Positions 18,607 to 27,242 of a DNA stretch of 64,000 nt are shown one piece after another (position 1 is the first letter of the stretch; the number at the start of each line of letters is the position of its first letter). The stretch comes from Fabrea salina. Its lineage: Eukaryota > Ciliophora > Heterotrichea > Heterotrichida > Fabreidae. The stretch is taken from assembly GCA_022984795.1 (NCBI GenBank), contig JALIHJ010000040.1, forward strand, positions 124,001 to 188,000, written 5' to 3'. The notes beneath the pieces are model-generated. The model searched no databases. It saw only the letters and a program-made list of their open reading frames with translations, and was not told where the DNA came from. The position numbers and the translations under genes were made by a program.

Positions 18607-19418
18607 GTTTCTACTTTACTAATCTTTTGAATAAGTTGCTTAAGGTTAAGTTTTAAATTGTATGAAACTAAAATGTTTAGTTGGAATGAAAACTTTGGGT
18701 TTATTCGGTGGTTAATTGCCCCAGAAGGTATTACTTTTAAGGTTTTATTGGTATCCTCTTCTTCAGCTGTGGAGATGCGAGGTAAGAGGTGGACGCCAAC
18801 AAACACAATTTGGTTTATGGCTAGATAAAGCTGGGGCGTGGTGCCTTGTATTGTAATCCATTGACCCGAAAAACCGTTTGATATCAGTTTCGCCTTTTTT
18901 TTTCTCGCTAGTTCTTTTTTGGCATGTGCACTCCATGGAGTCCCCAACTGAAGCAGCTTTCTGATATGCTTCTGCAAACCCAGGATTGATGCACACCATA
19001 AGGTCCCTTCTTCCGCCAGATCCCTAATTTAGTCAGTTCATCTTCTTCGGTCTCTTTAACCAAGTTGCATAACTGTTCTGCGTTCACCTGCACTTCTTTA
19101 CCATCCTTCGTAAGCGTTTTATTGACGCGTTGAACCAACCCACTCAAAAGGGTCCATTGGTTTGATGTTCTCGTTCTGCATAGTGCTTCAATTACCCCTT
19201 GGTTCTGATGAATTTCGTACAATCTTAATTAAATTGAAATGAAAAACTTAAGGGATGCACACCAAACACCCTAACTTTTCTAAACCCTAATTAAAGTCAA
19301 TCCCAAAAACCTAGTTGCTGAGCAGAAGTCTGAAATTAGGCAGTTTATTAAAAAGTAACGCATAATTTGGCCATATTTACAAGCTTTTCAAAAGTAACGC
19401 CTTTGAGTTTATAAAAAT
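18607..19418. other. Longest gene-poor interval of the window
   Basis: About 810 bp between the basic protein gene and GH16. It contains the relic described at 18690-19222, then about 195 bp of A/T-rich DNA with two short telomere-like words (AACACCCTAAC at 19265-19275 and AAACCCTAA at 19282-19290), two copies of AAAAGTAACGC (near 19354 and 19390) and a TTTATAAAAATATG leader to GH16. No RNA gene or terminal repeat is evident. Confidence 0.6.
18690..19222 (-). pseudogene. Decayed gene-like relic, family unknown
   Basis: Protein-like reading occurs in all three reverse frames over about 530 bp, each covering only a part (for example TSNQWTLLSGLVQRVNKTLT in one, GFSGQWITIQGTTPQLYLAI in another). 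No single frame is intact and 15-nt introns do not explain the switches. This fits an old inactivated gene or element whose parent is not in the window; I cannot name the family. Base use here is less A/G-skewed than in neighbouring genes. Confidence 0.35.
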
Positions 19419-20285
19419 ATGATAGTTGCACTAGTACACTTACTTCTGGGTCTAAAGAGTTCTCTAGGTAGTGAGGACAGGTTCCTGAGAAACCTTAAAG
19501 AGTATACTTACACGCTGGAGTTCCAAGACTTGTTTGAAAACCTTGACAACTGGGTGGTAGACGTGATGCCAGGCATTTCAAGCGGCAACAACGAAATCCA
19601 GCACTACTCTGACTCCCCCGACAACGTGTTCTTGACTAAAATTGACAACCAAAACGTCCTAGTGCTTCGTTCACTTGAACGAAAATATGGAAACTATAAC
19701 TACACATCCGGAAAGGTTTACTCTAAATTACCTTTCGGACCTTATGGTTTCTATAATATCAAGGCAAAAGTTCCAAAAGACAATTGTTTGTTCCCGGCTA
19801 TTTGGATGCTTCCTTTAGAGGAAAGGTATCAGTACGGAAGAAGCCCTTCCTGTGGTGAAATGGACATCATGGAGTCAATTTGTAAAGACAAAAGGGCTTT
19901 TTACGTAGCTCACTACGGAGGAACTTACCCCAACAATGACAAAAGTCCCGATTTCCCTAACAACTTCTTCCAAGTTGAAATCAACTGGGACTACCCTCAC
20001 TACTTTGGAGTAGAGTGGCAGCCTGAGTATATGAAATTCTGGCTAGACGCAAGAGTAGTTAACGGCAAAGTTGAGGGCATTGAAGGAGCAAGAATCTCTT
20101 CTGAAGAGTGGTACTCCTTAACTAACGAAGGTGAGCTACGTCACAAAGGTGCGCCTTTCGACGTTCCTTTCAACCTGATAATGAACTTAGCTGTAGGAGG
20201 CAATTGGGCTAACTCTCTCAATTGCTGCACCAGCATACCTTCCCAAGCCGAGATGCACATCTACCAAGTCGAAGTTTGGAAATAA
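19419..20285 (+). CDS. Secreted glycoside hydrolase family 16 (beta-1,3-glucanase/laminarinase-like)
   Basis: 288 aa. N-terminal signal peptide (MIVALVHLLLGLKSSLGS). The GH16 jelly-roll is evident: NWVVDVMPG, YTSGKVYSKLPFGPYGFYNIKAKVP, FPAIWMLP, the active site GEMDIMES (ExDxxE: nucleophile Glu147, Asp149, acid/base Glu152), HYFGVEWQPEYMKFWLD, PFNLIMNLAVGGNW. All catalytic residues are present, so it is likely active against beta-1,3-glucans of food algae or fungi. The family is common in bacteria and protists. Its leader is TTTATAAAAAT. Converges on cyclin with 7 bp between stops. Confidence 0.92.
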   Translation: MIVALVHLLLGLKSSLGSEDRFLRNLKEYTYTLEFQDLFENLDNWVVDVMPGISSGNNEIQHYSDSPDNVFLTKIDNQNVLVLRSLERKYGNYNYTSGKVYSKLPFGPYGFYNIKAKVPKDNCLFPAIWMLPLEERYQYGRSPSCGEMDIMESICKDKRAFYVAHYGGTYPNNDKSPDFPNNFFQVEINWDYPHYFGVEWQPEYMKFWLDARVVNGKVEGIEGARISSEEWYSLTNEGELRHKGAPFDVPFNLIMNLAVGGNWANSLNCCTSIPSQAEMHIYQVEVWK

Positions 20286-20292
20286 GTTTAAG

Positions 20293-21213
20293 TTACTTTG
20301 CTTTGAAGTTAAGTGTAGCAACCTGGTTAAAGCTTTTACTTGAAAACTTCTTTTTTAAGGATTGCAAGTTTTTGTTGTTTGCGTTCTGCAAAAGCACACA
20401 CAAGTCCTTTGCACAAATCTTTAAGTCACTGTCTCTGTAAGCGGAGTGTTCTCTTAGCACACTAGGCCAGGCTTCTGAGCTCTTCAAAAACTTGTTGGAT
20501 AGGAAAATGGCAGAGGCTGCCAGTAGAGAAGGCTTGTACTTAAGCATTCGGTAGTCTAGAAGTCCTAGTTCTATCATGTACTGGCTTAGGTAAAACCCAT
20601 CTTCTGAGCTCCTTTGAAGTCTGTTGTACCTTTCTAAAAACCTGTAAGGGCTAGTGGTAGTTACGTTGTACTCAAGCACCCTTAGCATTTCTCTTTCTAT
20701 GAAAAGCACTTCTTCAGAGGTGTAAGCGTTGTCTGTAATGTGCACAAAGTCTTTTACCTCAGGTGGGTAGATTTCTTCGTACTTAGTAGCTATCATAAGA
20801 GCACCCACTCCTACTAGTTGAAGTTGCCTTTTCTGGACTTCAACTACAGACAAATACCTGTCAATCAAATTAACAGTCAGGTACAAAGTTTCAGGAATTA
20901 ACTTGAACTTGTAATGCACGTCTATGATCCAGTCTACCAAAATAGCACGCATTTTAGAGTTGATGTCTGACTGGAAGTTGAGGTAGTCGCACGAAGGAAG
21001 GTGCCTAGTTTCAATAGAGTGCAAGTACTCAAAGATCTCTTTGGCGTAGTAGCCCAAGCGCTGGGCATCAGCTTCGTCCTGGATGTCCACTAAGGGCTGC
21101 TGCAGGGTGTTAGTGATGTCTCTTCCAAAAGCCCTTCCTTGGTTCTCTGCCTGCTGTGCTTTTCCGTTGAGGTCGAAGTTTTCTTTGTCCTGTAAGCCAA
21201 CGTTAATATTCAT
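20293..21213 (-). CDS. Mitotic cyclin (A/B type)
   Basis: 306 aa. N-terminal KEN box at residues 10-12 (QDKENFD) and a destruction-box-like GRAFGRDITNTL in which the usual Leu of RxxL is Gly. The cyclin N-box starts near residue 65 (MRAILVDWIIDVHYKFKLIPETLYL; LVGVGALMIATKYEEIYPPEVKDF) and a C-terminal cyclin fold follows (SPYRFLERYNRLQRSSEDGFYLSQYMIEL). It would activate a CDK in the cell cycle; the KEN box suggests APC/C turnover. A-type and B-type cannot be separated safely. Confidence 0.92.
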   Translation of the reverse strand: MNINVGLQDKENFDLNGKAQQAENQGRAFGRDITNTLQQPLVDIQDEADAQRLGYYAKEIFEYLHSIETRHLPSCDYLNFQSDINSKMRAILVDWIIDVHYKFKLIPETLYLTVNLIDRYLSVVEVQKRQLQLVGVGALMIATKYEEIYPPEVKDFVHITDNAYTSEEVLFIEREMLRVLEYNVTTTSPYRFLERYNRLQRSSEDGFYLSQYMIELGLLDYRMLKYKPSLLAASAIFLSNKFLKSSEAWPSVLREHSAYRDSDLKICAKDLCVLLQNANNKNLQSLKKKFSSKSFNQVATLNFKAK

Positions 21214-21260
21214 TTTATATTTCTAAATTTAACGGAACCCTTTTAAATTTTACGCACTTT

Positions 21261-22154
21261 TTACTTTTGTTCTATGAGTTTTTCCATAACCTTCCGCATC
21301 TTCTCGAAACACTTCACAGGGTCAGTTTCTCCAGTTAGGTTCTGGAAGTACTTCTGATCGCTCCGCAAAAAGGGGTTGTAAAGCCTTTCTTCGCTCATAA
21401 CCGACCCAACTGTCATGTTGCCTTTGTTTTGCTTTGCCCATTCCAACTTGTTTTCTATGAACTCGTTTTTTTGCTCAAGCAACTTAGCGTAGGTAAGGTT
21501 TTCAAGGGCGTTTTCGTGGCCAGGAAAAATCATAGTTTCGTTAGGAAGCGTTTTTAACTTTTTCAAACTGGCGTACAAATCCCCATAAGTTCCACTCACC
21601 ACTGGACCACAGCCACCTATGTACAAAGTGTCCCCAGTAAACACAAAAGGAGTTTTGTCCGAGGTCTCTGAAGCTTCAGTGACTACGTAAGAAAAGTCGT
21701 AAGGAGTGTGTCCTGGAGTGTGCATGCAGTAAACACTTAAGTCTCCTACGAAGAAAATGTCTCCGTCTTTGACTACTTTCATTCCACCAAAGAACTCTTG
21801 CCCTCCACAAATCTTGAGGTCAGGGTGTATTCTTTGCCACTCCAGAGCTCCTTGGATGTGGTTGGGATGCCCGTGAGTCAGAAAAAGGTACTCAAAGCCT
21901 CCTCCAGTTTCTTTCATGAGTTTCTCTACGTTGAAGCGAGAGGTTTTGAAGTCCCCGCAGTCAAAAGAAATCATGTTCTTGGTGGCTTTGTCAACTACTA
22001 TGTAGGAGTAGTAGTGCTGGAAGTACTTGTAGATGTAAAGTGACTCTAGCAAAGAGTGCTTAGTAACCTTAGTCACCAACGCTGAAATAATGTCAACTGT
22101 CTTTGTGGCATCTAGTGTTTCGCTGAACTTCCTGGAAACTTTACTTAGAATCAT
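21261..22154 (-). CDS. Glyoxalase II-like metallo-beta-lactamase protein with altered HxHxDH motif
   Basis: 297 aa. MBL fold with YIVVDKATKNMISFDCGDF, the metal motif LTHGHPNHIQG (residues 92-102), HTPGHTPYDF, FTGDTLYIGGCG and FPGHENALENL, which is the usual order of hydroxyacylglutathione hydrolase, followed by the helical C-terminus. The Asp of HxHxDH, a ligand of the second metal, is Asn98 here (codon AAC). The other ligands are intact, so the enzyme may bind one metal or have reduced or changed activity. The N-terminus MILSKVSRKFSETLD could target mitochondria. Confidence 0.85.
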   Translation of the reverse strand: MILSKVSRKFSETLDATKTVDIISALVTKVTKHSLLESLYIYKYFQHYYSYIVVDKATKNMISFDCGDFKTSRFNVEKLMKETGGGFEYLFLTHGHPNHIQGALEWQRIHPDLKICGGQEFFGGMKVVKDGDIFFVGDLSVYCMHTPGHTPYDFSYVVTEASETSDKTPFVFTGDTLYIGGCGPVVSGTYGDLYASLKKLKTLPNETMIFPGHENALENLTYAKLLEQKNEFIENKLEWAKQNKGNMTVGSVMSEERLYNPFLRSDQKYFQNLTGETDPVKCFEKMRKVMEKLIEQK

Positions 22155-22165
22155 TATTTAATTAA

Positions 22166-22750
22166 TCACCTGTGGTAACTAGAGAGTCCTAGTTGGATTT
22201 GTTGCCTCACAGACATAAGGGAACGCGGAACAGTCATGCCTATTTTCATAATAACGTCGTCTTTTTCTTTGTGGAAGTCCTTCATAAGGGAGTCGTTGAT
22301 TTCTTTTTTCCTTTTCTCGTCTTTAACGAATATGTTTTTGTAAAGCTTTTTAGTTGTTCTTTCTCGATGAGACTTGAAGAAGCAAGGGTCAGCTTTGGGG
22401 GACTCGGAAGAGATGCCTTGGATCTTTTTAGTTAGTTCTTTGTAAGTTTGGGTTTCTTGCAGTTGTGACCTTTGAGTTAGCTTCATAGGAGAATTCGAGG
22501 ACCTTCTTGAAGGACAGTTGCTTGATGAAGTAAACGGGTTAGTGGATTTAAAGTAGTTGAACCTCTGCAGGTTTTTTTTTAGTTTTTGATTAAAAGACTC
22601 GTTTAGCTTTCTTTTGAAGGACAACTTTTTAGGCTTGACTCTAAACTTCTTTGAAGGGGTGAAACTGCTTTTACCAGGCGAAGAGGTGTTGGGGCGCAGT
22701 TCCGGAATAGGAGAACGGCTATTGAAGTTGATTCTTCTTATCCTATCCAT
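22166..22750 (-). CDS. Basic disordered protein, unknown
   Basis: 194 aa from ATG 22748-22750 (MDRIRRINFNSRSPIPELRP); an upstream in-frame ATG at 22783 would overlap the divergent ankyrin gene. Very rich in Lys, Arg and Ser with S/T-P sites (SSPGKSSF, SNSPMK); a helical charged part lies near the C-terminus (KKLYKNIFVKDEKRKKEINDSLMKDFHKEKDDV). Ends with TGA. No domain recognised. The start codons of this gene and the ankyrin gene are 19 bp apart. Confidence 0.6.
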   Translation of the reverse strand: MDRIRRINFNSRSPIPELRPNTSSPGKSSFTPSKKFRVKPKKLSFKRKLNESFNQKLKKNLQRFNYFKSTNPFTSSSNCPSRRSSNSPMKLTQRSQLQETQTYKELTKKIQGISSESPKADPCFFKSHRERTTKKLYKNIFVKDEKRKKEINDSLMKDFHKEKDDVIMKIGMTVPRSLMSVRQQIQLGLSSYHR

Positions 22751-22769
22751 TTTCTTGCAAGCAACTAAT

Positions 22770-23351
22770 ATGGAAAGTATCAATCAGAAGGACGAAGACG
22801 GCAGAACAGAACTCCACAATGCCAAAGGCCCTGTTTCGCACTTGCTAGACGAAGGAGCAGACCCTAATGTTCAGGACGAGTCAGGCTGGACTCCTTTGAT
22901 GTGCGCTGCTAGTTCAGGCGATTTCGACAAGGTCCGCACCCTTTTGTGTAGTTCGTCAATAGACGTAAACCTTAGGAACGAGCAAGGCAATACTGCTTTG
23001 CACTACACTGCTAGTAAAGGCCGCAATGACATTATTACCTTACTTTTGCAAAGAGATGACGTGCAGTTGAACTTGCAAGATTACAACTCTAAGTTCACTC
23101 CTTTGATGAGGGCAGTCGTAGCTAACCAGCAAGTCTGTGCAGACAGACTTATCCAGGCAGGGTGCAAACTTAACTTAAGGGACTGTGAAGGAAACACTGC
23201 GCTGCATTTAGCTGTGGAACAAAACAACGTAGATATAGCCTTGGTGTTACTAAGGGGTGGAGCTAAGCATGACATTGAAAACCGCTTTAACCAGACTCCT
23301 TTGGACAATGCGAGTCCTATGATGAGACACAGACTTGAGGAAGAACTGTAG
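22770..23351 (+). CDS. Ankyrin-repeat protein, gankyrin/Nas6 (PSMD10)-like
   Basis: 193 aa from ATG 22770 (MESINQKDEDGRTELHNAKG). About five ankyrin repeats: DESGWTPLMCAASSGDFDKV, NEQGNTALHYTASKGRNDI, KFTPLMRAVVANQQV, DCEGNTALHLAVEQNNVDIA, NRFNQTPLDNA. The spacing and the GNTALHYTASKGR and EGNTALHLA blocks resemble gankyrin, a chaperone for assembly of the 19S proteasome base, but ankyrin repeats are generic and this is a best guess. Its TAG stop touches the SelT stop on the other strand with no base between. Confidence 0.75.
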   Translation: MESINQKDEDGRTELHNAKGPVSHLLDEGADPNVQDESGWTPLMCAASSGDFDKVRTLLCSSSIDVNLRNEQGNTALHYTASKGRNDIITLLLQRDDVQLNLQDYNSKFTPLMRAVVANQQVCADRLIQAGCKLNLRDCEGNTALHLAVEQNNVDIALVLLRGGAKHDIENRFNQTPLDNASPMMRHRLEEEL

Positions 23352-23912
23352 TTACCTAATAAGTCTAATGATTTCCTCTATTTGTGGAACTCTGCCTTCT
23401 TTTAAGCCTGAAAAGACTAATCTTTTGTTTAAGTAAACTTCAAAAGCCCCTGTGCTTGACAGCCAGTTAGTAATTGCATTCAGTCCAAAGAACAAAAAGA
23501 GTCCTACCATTAACTTTCTCTCCTTCAAGTACAGGTACCAGGAAGGGTAGGGCATTTGGAGTTTGGAAAACACAAAATCACCACCTAATAGTAAAAGGAT
23601 GCCTATTAGTCTCAGAAAGCCCAAAAGCTGTATAAGTAAGGGGTAAGGTGGTGGATGTTCATATTCTAGGACTTGCACATAAGGTTTAGTGGCTTCTAGG
23701 ATTGTTTTGATTTCTTGGACTAAAGAGTTGTAGCTGCAGGTCTTGCAATACTCGATAGTTACAGTGTCAGAGTATCTGTTGACTCGAACATCAAAGTCTG
23801 CAGGAGGAGTTTCCTGTTTAGGTTTTGTGCCTACTTGCTCACTGGGCTTTAATGAAATCAAAAACTCAATCAAGCAAGTAGCTAAAAACAAGTACCAAAC
23901 TATTGCTTTCAT
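23352..23912 (-). CDS. SELENOT: Selenoprotein T-like thioredoxin-fold membrane protein, Cys form
   Basis: 186 aa. N-terminal signal anchor (MKAIVWYLFLATCLIEFLIS), then the SelT fold: VTIEYCKTCSYNSLVQEI, with redox motif CKTC at residues 56-59 where animals have CxxU, a membrane hairpin (LLIQLLGFLRLIGILLLLGGDFVFSKLQMPYPSWYL), and the SelT block SSTGAFEVYLNKRLVFSGLKEGRVPQIEEII. SelT is an ER oxidoreductase linked to calcium and redox homeostasis. The second active residue is Cys, so selenium is not used in this copy. Confidence 0.88.
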   Translation of the reverse strand: MKAIVWYLFLATCLIEFLISLKPSEQVGTKPKQETPPADFDVRVNRYSDTVTIEYCKTCSYNSLVQEIKTILEATKPYVQVLEYEHPPPYPLLIQLLGFLRLIGILLLLGGDFVFSKLQMPYPSWYLYLKERKLMVGLFLFFGLNAITNWLSSTGAFEVYLNKRLVFSGLKEGRVPQIEEIIRLIR

Positions 23913-23920
23913 AAAACCCT

Positions 23921-26900
23921 TTATAAGTAAATTAGGTTAATTTCTAAAGAAGCTGCAAACCCGTCCATGAACTTTTTCATTCTGCTTCCGATTTGGTTGC
24001 TGCTTAGGTCAACTGATTTGAGTTTGGAAGTTTTCAGTGCATTAACTAGAAATTCTGCTCCTTTGTTTCCAACAAGGTTGTCTGCTAATCTCAAAAAAAC
24101 AAGTTCAGAACTTGGAAGAACACTGCATATGGTTTTTAGGCCTTCGTCTTTAATCTGGTTACTGCTTAAGTTTAAGTGCTCAAGTTTCGATTCAGGCAAA
24201 GCTTCAGCAATTGCCTTTGCACCAGTGGGGCCTAGTTTGTTAGTTGCTAAGTTCAAATGAGTAATTTGTGAACTTGGAAGAAAAGCCCTAATACTTCTAG
24301 CTCCTTTTTCGCCAACTAAAGCTGCTTGTAAGTTAAGTATTTTTAGTGTACTGTCATGAATGCAACTGTTTATAGCCCGTAATCCACTTTGGTTGTTTTC
24401 TGAACCGCAGATTTTGTTTCCTTTCAAACTCAGCTTTTTAAGTACTTTGACTCCTTGAGCAAGCCCTGTTGTTCCTGTTTCGTGAATTTTATTGAAACTT
24501 AGATTCAAGTGCTTTAGTTTGGAATTCACCAATGACCTACCAATTTCAATAGCTCCAGAGTCTGTAATTCCATTACAACTCAAATTCAGCTTAGTTACTT
24601 CTGAGTTAACGAGGGGTCCTGCAATTGCTTCTATTTTAACTAAGTTGTTTCTGCGTAAGTTTAGTGAAGTAATTGAAGTTTTAGACAGCACTAAAGCTAG
24701 TTCTGCTGCTCCTTTATCTCCGATTCTATTAAAAGCTAAGTTTAAGTGGGTGATTTTAGTTCCAGGTAACAACTTTGCTAGTGCTTTGGCTCCTAAAGCT
24801 CTGATAGAGTTTCCACTTAAATCCAAAAACTTTAATTTCCAAAGAAGTTCAGAAATTGCTTCAGCTGAGTATATGAGGTTAGACTTTAAATTCAGAGCAC
24901 TTAGCTTGGATTTTTTAGCTTTGTCACAAAGTAACTTAATAGGTGCATCTGGGATCATGTTTTTTCCTAAGTCAAGAAAAGTTATGCTTGTTTCAGGTAA
25001 GCAATTTGCTAGTAACTCTACTGCTTTACCTCCTAGGTAGTTTTCTCTAAGGTTTAGGTGTTTTACTTTGGAAGTAACTAACCACGAAGTAAGTGATGCA
25101 ATTCCTTTTTCTTTTATTGAGTTTCTGGCTAAGTTCAGGTAAGTTACCTGGGTAAAGGAAAGTATTTGGGCTAACTGGGCAGTCTGCTTACAAGTAATAT
25201 AACTGCCTTCTAAGTCCAAAGTCTTTAAAACACTTAAATCAAAGCAGCTTAAAAAGGTTTCTGAGTTCTCAAAGTGAATTCCTCTTAAAAGTATATACTC
25301 CGGAGCGCAGGTTTCTATTACTGGTTTTAAGAATTCTAGCATTTCTGAGTCTGAGCCAATTAAGCATATTGAATTTAGCTGAGCTGTAGCTCGGATGTCT
25401 AAAAGTTGGTTAACGGTGGTGTTATTGATAGAAGTTATAAAGCGCATAGAGTTGATCTTAGAAAGTTTAGTGCTTTCACTAAGGAACTTTGCTGCCTCTA
25501 AACAGATTTTGTTTCTTTGTAGGTTCAGACTCACTAATTCAGAGTTAGCCAAGCTTTGACTGATAGCTTGAAGTCCTTTTCTTTTTATGAAGTTTTGCTT
25601 GATTGAAAGGTGAGTTAAGTTTTTTAAACCTTTTGCCAGTGCTATGGCTCCTTGGTCCTTAATTGAATTGCAATCCAGGTTTAGTTTTTTAAGTTTGCTA
25701 TTGAGTAGTGACTCTGCAATTCTTGCTGTTCCATTTGCTTCTATGAAGTTGTTTGCTAAGTTAAGTGAAGTCATTTTGGAGTTAGGAATAGCCAAAGCAA
25801 TATCTAGAGCTCCTTCCTTAGTTATTTGGTTGCTTTTTAGGTTCAAATCACTAAGCTTCGAAAAACTGTTTGCTAATGCTTTTGCACCTTCGTCAGATAC
25901 CATGTTTTTCGCTAGGTTCAATGAAACCACTTTTGAGTCCTCTAAAGACTTTGCGAGAGCTACTACTCCTTCAGAGTACAGAGAATTAGACTTTAAACTG
26001 AGCAAAATAACTCTAGACTTAGGAAGTGCGTCTGCAAGTGCTTGAGCTCCTTCTTGGGCAATTGAGTTAAAGTCCAAATAAAGTACTTTGACAGGGCACT
26101 CAGGAAGAATCTTTGCAATGAAGCTAGCTCCTGAGTCAGAAATTGAGTTCCAGTTTAGGTGCAAGTTTTCAAGTGAGGAATTAGGAAGTACTTTTGACAA
26201 AGCTTCAGTGTCTGAGTCGTTAATGGAGTTTCTGGATAAGTCTAAGAGCTTTAACTTGGAACCCGGGATTCCTGAGAGGAGCGAACTAAGCATAGCACCG
26301 CAAATAGAGTTCCCTTCTAGTTTCAAAGAAGTAAGGTTTGGGTTGCTTAAAGAGTATCCTATTGCTTCAATGCCCCGGATTTCTAAAGAGTTTAAACTTA
26401 AGTCAAGGTAAGAAAGCTCAGAGTTAGCTAGTAACTCTCCTAAGTTAGAAACTCCCTCAGCTATGCTGTTTTCAGCTAAGTTTAAAAACTTCACATGGGA
26501 GTTTTTGACTCCTTCAAACAAACAACCAGCATCTTGAGCTAGGATTGAGTTGCCTCTTAAGTCAACAGAATGAATGTTGCTGCTAGGAAGTACTTCAGAT
26601 ATGATTTTGAGCTCTGCTGAACTTATTGAACTTTCTTTTAAGTCAAGAGAAACCATAACTTTTTCAGGGTTCAGCATTTCAGCAAAGCAGTTTTTCAAAG
26701 CCTGGTTTTGCTCCATAAAGTGGCTGTAATTTTTGGAAATTCGAAGAATGTTGTTGAGTCTAGTTCTTAAGTCTTTTTCTAGCAACACAATGCCTTCGGG
26801 ACACTTCTGCTTTAAGTTCAGAATGAAATCAGAACTTAAGTTTTCAAAGCCCACTAGAGTTTTAACTTGACTGAGTATTCTTTGGAAGTTCAGCTCAGTA

Positions 26901-27232
26901 AAGTTTTCTAAGTAAGTTCGAACTCTAGTTTCTGGGTCAGACAGCTTGTTGAAAAGACTTTCACAGTTATTTTGGATGCTTTGGAGCTTTTGAAGCGAAA
27001 CCTGAGTCGAGTCTAGAATTGCTTGTATGTAGCTTTCAGACTCAGTCACTAGTGAGATTTGTTGAGTTTGGCATTCTTGGTAAGCGGCTTCGCAAGCCTT
27101 CAGCGCTGAGCCTAAAGGCAGTGCTTCAAATCTATGGTTTAAGTGACCCGAGAGAACTTCTGAGTAATCCTCTGTGCAAAGAGGCGGGTCTGAACAACTG
27201 CATCTATAGATAGTTTGGGAATAATTAGCCAT
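23921..27232 (-). CDS. Giant RNI/NOD3-type leucine-rich repeat protein
   Basis: 1103 aa. The first 40 residues hold a small Cys/His cluster (CSCSDPPLC...HLNHRF) like a zinc-binding B-box-type element, then a helical segment to about residue 190. The rest is about 30 repeats of roughly 28 residues of the ribonuclease-inhibitor class (SLDLKESSISSAEL; VDLRGNSILAQDAG; LNLAENSIAEGV). Such LRR solenoids bind proteins; no NACHT or other effector domain is present, so calling it an immune receptor is not justified. The repeats are diverged at DNA level, so the array is old. Confidence 0.9.
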   Translation of the reverse strand: MANYSQTIYRCSCSDPPLCTEDYSEVLSGHLNHRFEALPLGSALKACEAAYQECQTQQISLVTESESYIQAILDSTQVSLQKLQSIQNNCESLFNKLSDPETRVRTYLENFTELNFQRILSQVKTLVGFENLSSDFILNLKQKCPEGIVLLEKDLRTRLNNILRISKNYSHFMEQNQALKNCFAEMLNPEKVMVSLDLKESSISSAELKIISEVLPSSNIHSVDLRGNSILAQDAGCLFEGVKNSHVKFLNLAENSIAEGVSNLGELLANSELSYLDLSLNSLEIRGIEAIGYSLSNPNLTSLKLEGNSICGAMLSSLLSGIPGSKLKLLDLSRNSINDSDTEALSKVLPNSSLENLHLNWNSISDSGASFIAKILPECPVKVLYLDFNSIAQEGAQALADALPKSRVILLSLKSNSLYSEGVVALAKSLEDSKVVSLNLAKNMVSDEGAKALANSFSKLSDLNLKSNQITKEGALDIALAIPNSKMTSLNLANNFIEANGTARIAESLLNSKLKKLNLDCNSIKDQGAIALAKGLKNLTHLSIKQNFIKRKGLQAISQSLANSELVSLNLQRNKICLEAAKFLSESTKLSKINSMRFITSINNTTVNQLLDIRATAQLNSICLIGSDSEMLEFLKPVIETCAPEYILLRGIHFENSETFLSCFDLSVLKTLDLEGSYITCKQTAQLAQILSFTQVTYLNLARNSIKEKGIASLTSWLVTSKVKHLNLRENYLGGKAVELLANCLPETSITFLDLGKNMIPDAPIKLLCDKAKKSKLSALNLKSNLIYSAEAISELLWKLKFLDLSGNSIRALGAKALAKLLPGTKITHLNLAFNRIGDKGAAELALVLSKTSITSLNLRRNNLVKIEAIAGPLVNSEVTKLNLSCNGITDSGAIEIGRSLVNSKLKHLNLSFNKIHETGTTGLAQGVKVLKKLSLKGNKICGSENNQSGLRAINSCIHDSTLKILNLQAALVGEKGARSIRAFLPSSQITHLNLATNKLGPTGAKAIAEALPESKLEHLNLSSNQIKDEGLKTICSVLPSSELVFLRLADNLVGNKGAEFLVNALKTSKLKSVDLSSNQIGSRMKKFMDGFAASLEINLIYL

Positions 27233-27242
27233 TTATTATAGC

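Noticed and set aside
23921-27232. NLR-type immune receptor
   Set aside because: LRR class fits, but there is no NACHT or other nucleotide-binding domain; only a Cys/His cluster and helices precede the repeats.
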